Source of the DNA: Pseudomonas sp.
Lineage (GTDB): Bacteria > Pseudomonadota > Gammaproteobacteria > Pseudomonadales > Pseudomonadaceae
Reading direction: 5' to 3'
DNA: 13,031 bases
NCBI GenBank assembly: GCA_026398835.1
Contig: JAPLSD010000839.1
Location: 1 to 13,031, forward strand
Shown here: in pieces, positions 6,040 to 13,031 of the stretch
Numbering within the stretch: the first letter of the stretch is position 1
How the letters are laid out: every line of letters starts with the position of its first letter
Program-made: the position numbers and the translations under genes
The notes under the pieces: model-generated
Databases searched by the model: none
What the model was told of the DNA's origin: nothing
Seen by the model: the letters and a program-made list of their open reading frames with translations, nothing else

Positions 6040-6714
6040 ATGGATAAATGGATCGAATTGGTCAAGGCCAAAATGAGTGAACTCAAAATCACTCAAGAGA
6101 AACTTGCAGAGCGCCTAGGGATGTCCCAGGGCGGCGTCGGCCATTGGCTGAGTAAACGTCGCCAACCCAAGATTGAAGACATGAATCGTGTGCTTCAGGA
6201 GTTGGGGTTGGGGTTTCTTGAAGTGGCGCTGGTCATCAGAGAACCCGCAGCCTCGAAGGATGAGGAGGGCGAGCAGGAGGGTTACGAGCTTTCTCTGGCA
6301 GACAAGTACAACCCGTACTTCCGCTATCCGGTCAGCGATTGGCAAGGTGTGTGCGAAGTGCGCGAGGCTGAGCAACCGGCCTATTCCAAGTCCAAGGGAC
6401 GCTACGAGCTGTCCGATTATCATGCTCAGGGCGCAGCGTTCTGGTTGGTGGTGGTCGGTGATGCGATGACCGCCCCCAGTGGCCTCAGTATCGCGCAAGA
6501 CATGCTGATTCTGGTCGACCCGGCCGTTGAGGCGGTGCCAGGCAAACTGGTTATTGCCCGCTGGCCGGACAGCGCTGAAGCGACTTTCCGCAAGTTGATC
6601 GAGGAGGGCGGGCAACGTTACCTCGTTCCGCTCAACCCGACCTATCCGAAAACCCTCTATACCGATGAATGCCGAATCATCGGCGTGGTGATGCAGGCCA
6701 CGGCGAAATTCTGA
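6040..6714 (+). CDS. Lambda CI/PrtR-like XRE-S24 repressor with degenerate autoprotease
   Basis: This is a 224-residue two-domain regulator. Residues 1-60 are an XRE helix-turn-helix (KITQEKLAERLGMSQGGVGHWLSKRRQP). Residues about 90-224 are an S24/LexA-like fold closely resembling phage repressors (LILVDPAVEAVPGKLVIARW, LVPLNPTYP, IIGVV). In active members the serine sits in G-x-S-M and the lysine in TFKKL. Here these read GDAM (A142, codon GCG) and TFRKL (R184), and the Ala-Gly cleavage site expected after YPV is replaced by WQGV. It should therefore not self-cleave on RecA activation. I chose the ATG at 6040 because the HTH begins right there. A GTG at 5998 would add 14 residues, and neither start has a good SD. 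It is divergent from the DUF6124-like gene and probably represses it. No phage structural genes are near, so it may be a domesticated phage-type repressor. Confidence 0.88.
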   Translation: MDKWIELVKAKMSELKITQEKLAERLGMSQGGVGHWLSKRRQPKIEDMNRVLQELGLGFLEVALVIREPAASKDEEGEQEGYELSLADKYNPYFRYPVSDWQGVCEVREAEQPAYSKSKGRYELSDYHAQGAAFWLVVVGDAMTAPSGLSIAQDMLILVDPAVEAVPGKLVIARWPDSAEATFRKLIEEGGQRYLVPLNPTYPKTLYTDECRIIGVVMQATAKF

Positions 6715-6716
6715 CC

Positions 6717-6748
6717 TGATCGGTCCGGCGCAGGCGTCGGACCGATCA
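6717..6748. terminator. Bidirectional hairpin between convergent repressor gene and liuD
   Basis: TGATCGGTCCG (6717-6727) and CGGACCGATCA (6738-6748) are perfect 11-bp arms with a 10-nt loop. They sit in the 45-bp gap between the two convergent stop codons. T tracts are weak on both sides, so termination efficiency is uncertain, but position and symmetry fit a shared terminator. Confidence 0.6.
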
Positions 6749-6759
6749 CTTCATCGCTG

Positions 6760-8709
6760 TTACTCCAGCTCCACCAATGCACTGCCTTCGCTGACCATTT
6801 CGCCTTCCAGGCAATACAGCGCCTTGATCACTCCGGCATGGGGGGCGCGAATGCTGTGTTCCATCTTCATGGCTTCCAGTACCACCAATTGCGCACCGGC
6901 TTCGACGGCTTGTCCGGTTTCGACCAGGACCCGCACGATGCTGCCGTTCATGGGGGCCGTGAGGCCGCCGTGGTGACTGTGGCTGGCCTCGACTTCGGCA
7001 ATCGGATCGTACGGCTTGATGCTGCGCAGATCGCCCTCCCAGTGCAGGTAGAGCGTGTCGTCGCGGCGGATCGCCCGATGTTGATGACGCAGGCCGTCAC
7101 GCTCGATCAGCAGCTGCTCACCCGAAAGCTCGGCAGAACGAGCGCTGACGATGTCCAGGGTGACCGCTTTGTCCTGCCCCTCACAACTCAAGTGCAGGGT
7201 GGTTTGTGCCGGCAGTCCGGCGCGGAAACCGCTGGCAATCGCCCACGGCGAACTCCGGTCATCTTCACGAACGGAATCCGGCTGGCTCTGCGCAAACGCT
7301 TGAGCCGCGGCTTGCCAGAATTCGTCGCTCAGCTCGTTCGGCGCCGGCAGCAGTTGTTCCTGATAGCGCGGAATAAAGTCGGTATCCAGTTCCGCTGCCG
7401 CAAAGGCCGGGTGGCCGACGATGCGACGCAGGAAGCTGATGTTGGTTTTCAGCCCGCCGATGGCGAACTCATCGAGCATGCTCAACAGACGCAGACGGGC
7501 CTGCTCACGGTTCTCGCCCCAAGCGATCAACTTGCCGAGCATCGGGTCGTAAAACGGCGAAATACTGTCGCCTTCTTCCACTCCGCTGTCGACACGCCGC
7601 CCCGGACCGGCGGCTGATTCGCGATACAGATCAAGACGACCGGTAGCCGGCAGGAAGTCATTGCTCGGGTCTTCGGCATACAAGCGAACTTCAATCGCAT
7701 GCCCAATCAGCGGGACCTGTTCCTGCGTCATCGGCAGCACTTCGCCTTGCGCGACGCGAATTTGCCAGGCCACCAGATCGAGGCCAGTAATGGCTTCGGT
7801 GACCGGGTGCTCAACCTGCAAGCGGGTGTTCATTTCCATGAAGAAGAATTCGCCGCGCGCATCCAGCAGAAACTCCACGGTGCCAGCGCCGACATAACCA
7901 ATCGCTTGAGCTGCGCGCACGGCCGCGTACCCCATGGCTTGGCGCAGTTGCGGGGTCAGCCCCGGGGCTGGTGCTTCCTCGACGACTTTTTGGTGGCGAC
8001 GCTGGATCGAGCAGTCGCGCTCGTTGAGGTACAGGCAGTTGCCGTGTTGATCGGCGAACACCTGGATTTCCACGTGGCGTGGCTTGAGCAGGTATTTCTC
8101 TACCAGCATCTGCGAATTGCCGAACGACGATTGCGCTTCACGCTGAGCCGAGGCCAGGGCTTCGGCCAACTGGCTGACGTCCTCGACCACTTTCATGCCT
8201 TTACCGCCGCCACCGGCCGTGGCCTTGAGCAGCACTGGATAGCCGATGCGCTCGGCGGCAGCACGGAAGGTCTCCAGGTCCTGGGCTTCGCCGTGGTAAC
8301 CCGGTACCAACGGTACACCCGCGGTTTCCATCAGGGCCTTGGCGGCAGATTTACTGCCCATGGCATCGATGGCTGAAGCGGGTGGGCCGAGAAAGATCAA
8401 TCCGGCGGCTTCGATGGCGCGGGCGAACCCGGCGTTTTCCGAGAGGAAACCGTAACCGGGGTGAATAGCCTGGGCGCCGCTGGCTTTGGCGGCGGCGATC
8501 AATTTGTCGATTTGCAGGTAGCTGTCAGCGGCTTTGCTACCGCCCAGGTCGACGCGGATGTCCGCTTCGCGGCTGTGTCGCGCATCGCGGTCGGTGGCGC
8601 TGTGCACGGCGACAGTGGTCAGGCCCAAGGCCTTGGCAGTACGCATCACCCGGCAGGCGATTTCGCCGCGGTTGGCCACCAACAGGGTGGTGAGAAGAGG
8701 GGCGCTCAT
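6760..8709 (-). CDS. liuD: 3-methylcrotonyl-CoA carboxylase, biotin-containing alpha subunit
   Basis: This subunit biotinylates itself-bound carrier with bicarbonate and ATP, feeding carboxyl to the LiuB subunit to turn 3-methylcrotonyl-CoA into 3-methylglutaconyl-CoA in leucine breakdown. It has 649 residues. An N-terminal biotin carboxylase domain (LLVANRGEIACRVMRTAKALG; HPGYGFLSEN; ATP-grasp loop KATAGGGGKGMKVV; EMNTRLQVEHPVTE) is followed by a linker/BT domain. A C-terminal biotinyl domain carries EAMKMEHS, with biotinylated Lys at residue 615. The ATG at 8709 overlaps the liuC stop by one base (TGATG), indicating translational coupling, with AAGGAG about 9 bp upstream. It is the last gene of the liuABCD operon here. 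No liuE follows: the next gene is convergent. Confidence 0.97.
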   Translation of the reverse strand: MSAPLLTTLLVANRGEIACRVMRTAKALGLTTVAVHSATDRDARHSREADIRVDLGGSKAADSYLQIDKLIAAAKASGAQAIHPGYGFLSENAGFARAIEAAGLIFLGPPASAIDAMGSKSAAKALMETAGVPLVPGYHGEAQDLETFRAAAERIGYPVLLKATAGGGGKGMKVVEDVSQLAEALASAQREAQSSFGNSQMLVEKYLLKPRHVEIQVFADQHGNCLYLNERDCSIQRRHQKVVEEAPAPGLTPQLRQAMGYAAVRAAQAIGYVGAGTVEFLLDARGEFFFMEMNTRLQVEHPVTEAITGLDLVAWQIRVAQGEVLPMTQEQVPLIGHAIEVRLYAEDPSNDFLPATGRLDLYRESAAGPGRRVDSGVEEGDSISPFYDPMLGKLIAWGENREQARLRLLSMLDEFAIGGLKTNISFLRRIVGHPAFAAAELDTDFIPRYQEQLLPAPNELSDEFWQAAAQAFAQSQPDSVREDDRSSPWAIASGFRAGLPAQTTLHLSCEGQDKAVTLDIVSARSAELSGEQLLIERDGLRHQHRAIRRDDTLYLHWEGDLRSIKPYDPIAEVEASHSHHGGLTAPMNGSIVRVLVETGQAVEAGAQLVVLEAMKMEHSIRAPHAGVIKALYCLEGEMVSEGSALVELE

Positions 8710-9524
8710 CAACGCGGCTCCTTGGTGGTCGTGTCGGACTGCCATTTCGGCGGACGTTTTTGCAGGAAGGCGCGCAGGCCTTCCTGACCTTCGGGGCTGA
8801 CCCGGATCCGCGCAATGGCGTTTTCGCAATAGCGGCGCAACGCCGGGGTCAGGGCGCCGTTGCCGACTTCACGCAGCAAGTCCTTGCTGGCGCGCATGGC
8901 TGCCGGGCTGTTGAGTAGCAGGTTATCGATCCAGTGCTCAACTTTTTGCTCCAGGTCGGTGGCCGGGTAACTTTCGGCCAGCAAACCTATTTCCCGTGCG
9001 CGTTGCCCGCCGAAGCGTTCAGCGGTCAGGGCATAGCGCCGCGCCGCCCGCTCGCCGATGGCTTGCACCACGAACGGGCTGATCACCGCAGGCGCCAGGC
9101 CGATGCGGACTTCCGACAGGCAGAACTGCGCATCGTCTGTACCGATCGCCATGTCGCAGCAGCTGATCAAACCGAGCGCGCCGCCATAGGCTGCACCTTG
9201 CACCACCGCCAGGGTCGGAATTTTCAGCTTGGCCAGGTTGTACATCAATTCTGCCAGTTCGCGGGCATCGTCGAGGTTGGTGTGGTAGTCGAGTTCGGCC
9301 GACTGCTGCATCCAGGCCAGATCGGCGCCAGCGCTGAAGTGCTTGCCGCGCCCGCGCAGCAGCAGAAAACGCAGGCTCGAATCACTCTGGACCTGATCCA
9401 GGGCGATGATCAGCTCGCGGATCATCTCGGCGTTGAAGGCATTGTTCTTTTGTTCGCGGCTGAGCCACAGCGTGGCAAAACCACGGGAGTCAGTCAGCAG
9501 TTCGAGGGTGTTGAAGTCGCTCAT
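8709..9524 (-). CDS. liuC: 3-methylglutaconyl-CoA hydratase (enoyl-CoA hydratase family)
   Basis: This crotonase-fold enzyme of 271 residues hydrates 3-methylglutaconyl-CoA to HMG-CoA in leucine/isovalerate degradation. The CoA and oxyanion-hole motif GKHFSAGADLAWM (about 60-72) and the second motif AAYGGALGLISCCDMAI (about 111-127) are clear. The second catalytic glutamate is in LSEVRIGLAP (E138). The first catalytic glutamate of classical hydratases (GGxxE) is replaced by G118. I recall the same feature in other pseudomonad LiuC proteins, so it may be normal for this subfamily. The ATG at 9524 has GGAG 9 bp upstream. There is a 16-bp gap after liuB, and the end overlaps the liuD start by one base. 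Confidence 0.95.
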   Translation of the reverse strand: MSDFNTLELLTDSRGFATLWLSREQKNNAFNAEMIRELIIALDQVQSDSSLRFLLLRGRGKHFSAGADLAWMQQSAELDYHTNLDDARELAELMYNLAKLKIPTLAVVQGAAYGGALGLISCCDMAIGTDDAQFCLSEVRIGLAPAVISPFVVQAIGERAARRYALTAERFGGQRAREIGLLAESYPATDLEQKVEHWIDNLLLNSPAAMRASKDLLREVGNGALTPALRRYCENAIARIRVSPEGQEGLRAFLQKRPPKWQSDTTTKEPR

Positions 9525-9540
9525 GTTTTTTCGCTCCAAG

Positions 9541-11148
9541 TCACATGCGGAACACGCCGAAGCGGCTCGGTTCGATAGGGGCATTCAACGAGGCCGACAA
9601 GGCCAGCGCGAGGACGTCACGGGTCTGCGCCGGGTCAATGACACCGTCGTCCCATAGCCGTGCACTGGAGTAGTAGGGATGGCCTTGCTCTTCGTATTGA
9701 TCGAGGATCGGTTGCTTGATCTCGGCTTCCTGAGCGTCGGAGAAGGGATGGCCGCTGCGTTCCGCCTGCTCGCGTTTGACCTGCACCAACACGCCAGCGG
9801 CCTGTTCGGCACCCATTACGCCAATGCGGGCGTTGGGCCACATCCACAAAAAGCGCGGATCGTAGGCGCGGCCGCACATTCCGTAGTTACCGGCACCGAA
9901 GCTGCCGCCGATGATTACGGTGAATTTCGGCACCTTGGCACAGGCCACCGCAGTCACCAGTTTCGCGCCGTGTTTGGCGATGCCGCCGGCCTCGTATTTC
10001 TGACCGACCATGAAGCCGGTGATGTTCTGCAGGAACAACAGCGGAATACCGCGCTGGCAGGCCAGCTCGATAAAGTGCGCGCCTTTCTGCGCAGCTTCAG
10101 AGAAGAGGATGCCGTTGTTGGCGAGGATCGCGATCGGGTAACCATGCAAATGGGCAAAACCGCACACCAGCGTGGTACCGAACAGCGCCTTGAATTCATC
10201 GAACACCGAGCCGTCCACCAACCGTGCGATGACTTCACGCACATCGAACGGCTGCTTGGCGTCAGCTGGAACCACGCCATACAGCTCCTCGCTGGCGAAC
10301 AGCGGGGCGATCGGTGTGCGTTGCTGCAACTCACCGAGCTTGCGCCAGTTGAGGTTGGCCACACTGCGTCGGGCGAGGGCCAGCGCATGTTCATCGCTGT
10401 CGGCGTAATGGTCGGCCACGCCGGAGATCTTGCAGTGCACATCGGCACCACCGAGGTCTTCGGCGCTGACCACTTCACCGGTGGCCGCTTTCACCAGCGG
10501 CGGGCCGGCGAGGAAGATGGTGGCCTGTTGGCGGACCATGATCGCTTCATCGGCCATCGCCGGTACATAAGCACCGCCAGCCGTGCAGGAGCCCATGACC
10601 ACGGCGATTTGCGGAATGCCCATGGCGCTCATGTTGGCCTGGTTGAAGAAGATTCGGCCGAAGTGCTCACGGTCCGGAAACACTTCATCCTGACGCGGCA
10701 GGTTAGCGCCGCCGGAGTCCACCAGATAAATGCAGGGCAGGCGATTCTGCTGGGCGATGGTCTGGGCGCGCAGGTGCTTTTTTACCGTCAGCGGGTAATA
10801 AGAGCCGCCTTTCACCGTGGCATCGTTGGCGACGATCATGCATTCGACGCCTTCAATCCGGCCGATCCCGGCAATCACGCCAGCGGCCGGAACCTCTTCG
10901 CCATAGACCTCATAGGCCGCCAGTTGGCTGATTTCCAGAAACGGTGAGCCCGGATCGAGCAGGCGATTGATGCGTTCGCGTGGCAGCAGTTTGCCCCGCG
11001 AGGTGTGGCGTTCTTGAGCCTTCGGGCCGCCACCTAGCTGCACTTGAGCGAGCAGGGTGTGCAGGGCGTCGACCTGTTTGAGCATTGCCGCGCTGTTGGC
11101 GGCGAACTCCGCCGAACGGGGGTTGAGCTGGGTATGCAGGATAGCCAT
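9541..11148 (-). CDS. liuB: 3-methylcrotonyl-CoA carboxylase, carboxyltransferase beta subunit
   Basis: This subunit transfers carboxyl from biotin on LiuD to 3-methylcrotonyl-CoA. It has 535 residues, the usual length, and full acyl-CoA carboxyltransferase N- and C-halves. The N-half has [22 protein letters not shown] near the start, [12 protein letters not shown] and [16 protein letters not shown]. The C-half has [29 protein letters not shown] and [20 protein letters not shown] followed by [18 protein letters not shown]. Both glycine-rich oxyanion-hole regions are intact. GGAG lies 6 bp before the ATG, and only 12 bp separate it from the liuA stop, so it is co-transcribed with liuA. Confidence 0.97.
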   Translation of the reverse strand: MAILHTQLNPRSAEFAANSAAMLKQVDALHTLLAQVQLGGGPKAQERHTSRGKLLPRERINRLLDPGSPFLEISQLAAYEVYGEEVPAAGVIAGIGRIEGVECMIVANDATVKGGSYYPLTVKKHLRAQTIAQQNRLPCIYLVDSGGANLPRQDEVFPDREHFGRIFFNQANMSAMGIPQIAVVMGSCTAGGAYVPAMADEAIMVRQQATIFLAGPPLVKAATGEVVSAEDLGGADVHCKISGVADHYADSDEHALALARRSVANLNWRKLGELQQRTPIAPLFASEELYGVVPADAKQPFDVREVIARLVDGSVFDEFKALFGTTLVCGFAHLHGYPIAILANNGILFSEAAQKGAHFIELACQRGIPLLFLQNITGFMVGQKYEAGGIAKHGAKLVTAVACAKVPKFTVIIGGSFGAGNYGMCGRAYDPRFLWMWPNARIGVMGAEQAAGVLVQVKREQAERSGHPFSDAQEAEIKQPILDQYEEQGHPYYSSARLWDDGVIDPAQTRDVLALALSASLNAPIEPSRFGVFRM

Positions 11149-11160
11149 GGACAGCTCCGT

Positions 11161-12324
11161 TTAGCGGGTTTCGTTGAACAGTTCGCGACCGATCAGAATG
11201 CGACGGATCTCACTGGTGCCGGCGCCAATTTCGTACAGCTTGGCGTCGCGCAGCAGACGTCCTGCCGGGAATTCGTTGATGTAGCCGTTGCCGCCGAGAA
11301 TCTGGATCGCGTCGAGGGCCATTTGGGTCGCGCGTTCGGCGCTGTAGAGGATCACTCCAGCGGCGTCCTTGCGGGTGGTTTCGCCACGCTCGCAGGCTTG
11401 GGCCACGGCGTACAGATAAGCGCGGCTGGCGTTGAGTTGCGTGTACATATCAGCGACTTTGCCTTGAATCAGCTGGAATTCGCCGATGCTCTGGCCGAAC
11501 TGTTTGCGGTCATGAATGTAGGGTACGACCAGGTCCATACAGGCTTGCATGATCCCGGTCGGGCCGCCGGAAAGCACCACACGCTCGTAATCAAGGCCGC
11601 TCATCAGGACTTTGACGCCGCCGTTGAGGGCGCCCAGCAGGTTTTCTTCCGGGACTTCGACGTCGTCGAAGAACAGCTCGCAGGTGTTCGAGCCGCGCAT
11701 GCCGAGCTTGTCGAATTTGTTGCTGCGGCTGAAGCCTTTCCAGTCACGTTCGACGATGAAGGCGCTGATGCCGTGGGCGCCTTTTTCCAGGTCGGTCTTG
11801 GCGTAGATCACGTAGGTGCTGGCATCCGGGCCGTTGGTGATCCAGGTCTTGCTGCCGTTGAGCACAAAACGGTCGCCGCGTTTGTCGGCGCGCAATTTCA
11901 TCGAGACCACGTCGGAACCCGCATTCGGTTCGCTCATGGCCAGGGCGCCGACGTGTTCGCCGCTGATCAGTTTCGGCAGGTACTTGGTTTTCTGCTCATG
12001 GTTGCCGTTACGGTTGATCTGATTGACGCAGAGATTGGAGTGCGCGCCGTAGGAAAGGGCGACCGAAGCCGAGCCGCGGCTGATTTCTTCCATGGCCACC
12101 ACGTGGGCCAGATAGCCCAGGCCGGCGCCGCCGTATTCTTCCGGCACCGTGATCCCGAGCAGCCCCATGTCACCGAACTTGCGCCACATATCGGCGGGGA
12201 ACAGGTTATCGATGTCGATCTGTGCAGCGCGAGGTGCGATTTCTTTGGCAACGAAGGACTGAACCTGGTCGCGCAGCATGTCGATGGTTTCGCCCAGGGC
12301 GAAGTTCAGGGATGGGTAGCTCAT
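11161..12324 (-). CDS. liuA: Isovaleryl-CoA dehydrogenase
   Basis: This FAD flavoenzyme oxidises isovaleryl-CoA to 3-methylcrotonyl-CoA, passing electrons to ETF, as the first step of the operon's pathway. It has 387 residues and all acyl-CoA dehydrogenase domains. The signature [13 protein letters not shown] is at about 127-139, KTWITNG at 159-165, and the C-terminal [20 protein letters not shown] and [12 protein letters not shown] are present. E247 in [15 protein letters not shown] matches the unusual catalytic-base position of isovaleryl-CoA dehydrogenases rather than that of medium- or short-chain enzymes, which supports the specific name. AGGTGA lies just before the ATG at 12324. It is the first gene of liuABCD, downstream of LiuR-type operators. 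Confidence 0.96.
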   Translation of the reverse strand: MSYPSLNFALGETIDMLRDQVQSFVAKEIAPRAAQIDIDNLFPADMWRKFGDMGLLGITVPEEYGGAGLGYLAHVVAMEEISRGSASVALSYGAHSNLCVNQINRNGNHEQKTKYLPKLISGEHVGALAMSEPNAGSDVVSMKLRADKRGDRFVLNGSKTWITNGPDASTYVIYAKTDLEKGAHGISAFIVERDWKGFSRSNKFDKLGMRGSNTCELFFDDVEVPEENLLGALNGGVKVLMSGLDYERVVLSGGPTGIMQACMDLVVPYIHDRKQFGQSIGEFQLIQGKVADMYTQLNASRAYLYAVAQACERGETTRKDAAGVILYSAERATQMALDAIQILGGNGYINEFPAGRLLRDAKLYEIGAGTSEIRRILIGRELFNETR

Positions 12325-12379
12325 GGGTCACCTTTGGTGTTTTTGTCAGGAGTGGAGAGCGCCTGATCAGCTCTCACCT

Positions 12380-12393
12380 TTACGTTAACGTAA
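12380..12393. promoter_or_regulatory. LiuR-type operator 1, liuA-proximal
   Basis: TTACGTTAACGTAA is a perfect 14-bp palindrome matching the LiuR (MerR-family) operator type known upstream of branched-chain amino acid catabolic genes in proteobacteria. It lies 56 bp before the liuA ATG. Upstream on the minus strand is TTGACA (12415-12410), a consensus -35. The best-spaced -10, TACGTT (12392-12387), would be inside the palindrome. The family recognition is from memory. Confidence 0.85.
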
Positions 12394-12421
12394 GCCTGCG
12401 ATGAGCGGCTGTCAATCACCC

Positions 12422-12437
12422 TTTACGTTAACGTCAA
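12422..12437. promoter_or_regulatory. LiuR-type operator 2, synthetase-proximal
   Basis: TTTACGTTAACGTCAA is a 16-bp palindrome with a single mismatched pair and the same ACGTTAACGT core as operator 1. The two centres are exactly 43 bp apart, about four helical turns. It is nearer to the divergent acyl-CoA synthetase gene and probably puts that gene in the same regulon. Confidence 0.85.
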
Positions 12438-12462
12438 CTTGAGCCAGAGTAGAGGTGCTTTC

Positions 12463-12564
12463 TGTAGGAGTAGGGGGACGCCTAGTCCTTGCCCGCGATG
12501 AACGATAGCGCGGTTTTTCAGACGAATCGCGGCGCCCATTTCGCGGGCAAGCCCGGCTCCTACA
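12463..12564. repeat. REP doublet (REPIN-like) in the intergenic region
   Basis: TGTAGGAG (12463-12470) with CTTGCCCGCGA (12488-12498) is mirrored by TCGCGGGCAAG (12541-12551) and CTCCTACA (12557-12564). This is the structure of two inverted Pseudomonas REP sequences enclosing a spacer, GTAGGAG being the hallmark. The left REP carries 12 bp more than the right between the two blocks (17 versus 5 bases). The element lies between the LiuR operators and the start codon of the synthetase gene, so it would be in that mRNA's leader. Confidence 0.8.
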
Positions 12565-12593
12565 CCCGCCAAATAAAGACAATAGGGGTCGTT

Positions 12594-13031
12594 ATGGATC
12601 AACCAGGTTCTCACCCAAGTCAGAGCTACACCCGTGGTTCGCAGGGCAAAGCCTTACTGGCGCTGACCATCGGTCAGGCGTTCGACAACACCGTTATGCA
12701 GTATCCGCAGGGCGAGGCGCTGGTGGTTCGCCATCAGCAACTGCGCTATAGCTGGAAGCAACTGGCCGAAGCCGTTGACCTGCATGCCAGGGCGTTGATG
12801 GCGTTGGGTTTGCAGGCGGGCGATCGTCTTGGTGTCTGGGCGCCCAACTGTGCCCAGTGGTGTATCAGTCAGTTCGCCAGCGCCAAGATTGGGGTGATCC
12901 TGGTCAACATCAATCCGGCTTACCGCAGTTCCGAACTGGAATACGTGTTGAAGCAATCCGGCTGCCAATGGCTGCTCTGCGCGGGCGCCTTCAAGACTTC
13001 CGATTACCACTCCATGGTGCAAGGCCTGGCG
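12594..13031 (+). CDS. Acyl-CoA synthetase, AMP-binding family (partial, 3' end outside window)
   Basis: This is the N-terminal 146 codons of an ATP-dependent acyl-CoA ligase, open to the window edge. The visible part has the usual entry region of the adenylate-forming fold: ALLALTIGQAFDNTVMQYP, LRYSWKQLAEAVDLHARALMALGLQAGDRLGVWAPN, AKIGVILVNINPAYRSSELEYVLKQSGC. The AMP-binding signature itself lies beyond the window. AGGGG sits 5 bp before the ATG at 12594. It is divergent from liuA and shares LiuR-type operators, as in other pseudomonads where a ligase gene adjoins liuA. It may activate a branched-chain or medium-chain acid such as isovalerate to its CoA ester. The substrate is inference. 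Confidence 0.88.
   Translation, partial: MDQPGSHPSQSYTRGSQGKALLALTIGQAFDNTVMQYPQGEALVVRHQQLRYSWKQLAEAVDLHARALMALGLQAGDRLGVWAPNCAQWCISQFASAKIGVILVNINPAYRSSELEYVLKQSGCQWLLCAGAFKTSDYHSMVQGLA

Noticed and set aside
6760..8829. Longer liuD start at 8829
   Set aside because: The extra 40 residues are out-of-frame liuC sequence. The ATG at 8709 has an SD sequence and the usual one-base overlap with liuC.
9679..10947. A 422-codon open frame on the plus strand opposite liuB
   Set aside because: Same reasoning: it mirrors the codon structure of liuB, lacks a credible SD sequence and gives no family-like protein.
11044..12366. A 440-codon open frame on the plus strand opposite liuA
   Set aside because: It is antisense to a fully motif-supported liuA, its translation shows no recognisable domain, and long antisense frames are common in GC-rich Pseudomonas DNA.
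12423..12614. A 63-codon minus-strand frame across the REP doublet
   Set aside because: It lies in the REP repeat and LiuR operators and has no coding features.
1..13031. CRISPR array, tRNA, rRNA, insertion sequence or prophage structural genes
   Set aside because: I saw no spaced direct repeats, cloverleaf, transposase or capsid/tail motifs. The CI-like repressor alone is not enough to call a prophage.

Overview
The window looks like chromosome of a fluorescens-group (or close) Pseudomonas. The clues are the GC-rich coding, a Fur-controlled PrrF-type sRNA, a Pseudomonas-type REP doublet, a DUF6124/DUF3077-like small protein, and the leucine/isovalerate (liu) catabolic operon with twin LiuR-type operators. 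No tool or database was run. Names rest on motifs, gene order and remembered family features.

Left part (1-3858). A partial ABC-transporter ATPase (minus strand, running off the left edge) is divergent from an IclR-family regulator, with a possible operator between them. The IclR gene converges on, and overlaps by 59 bp, a 12-TM MFS exporter (minus strand). That exporter is divergent from an HxlR-family regulator across a perfect 10-bp inverted repeat placed on the predicted hxlR -10 box, a classic regulator/efflux pair.

Middle (3859-6748). A Nna1/CCP-like M14 zinc carboxypeptidase (minus) is followed by about 510 bp without a protein gene. This stretch holds a plus-strand terminator and a PrrF-type iron-responsive sRNA (minus, about 5441-5329) with a near-consensus Fur box in its promoter. 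Next come a small Pseudomonas-specific DUF6124-like gene (minus) and, divergent from it, a lambda-CI/PrtR-like XRE-S24 repressor. In this repressor the catalytic Ser, the catalytic Lys and the Ala-Gly cleavage site all appear to be missing. Three related operator-like sequences lie between the two genes. This module is the most unusual thing in the window.

Right part (6760-13031). The operon liuA-liuB-liuC-liuD (minus strand) encodes isovaleryl-CoA dehydrogenase, the two subunits of 3-methylcrotonyl-CoA carboxylase, and 3-methylglutaconyl-CoA hydratase. It converts isovaleryl-CoA to 3-hydroxy-3-methylglutaryl-CoA. The last enzyme, HMG-CoA lyase (liuE/mvaB), and the regulator liuR are not here. 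A partial acyl-CoA synthetase gene is divergent from liuA. The shared 269-bp intergenic region carries two LiuR-type palindromes 43 bp apart and a REP doublet that would sit in the synthetase mRNA leader.
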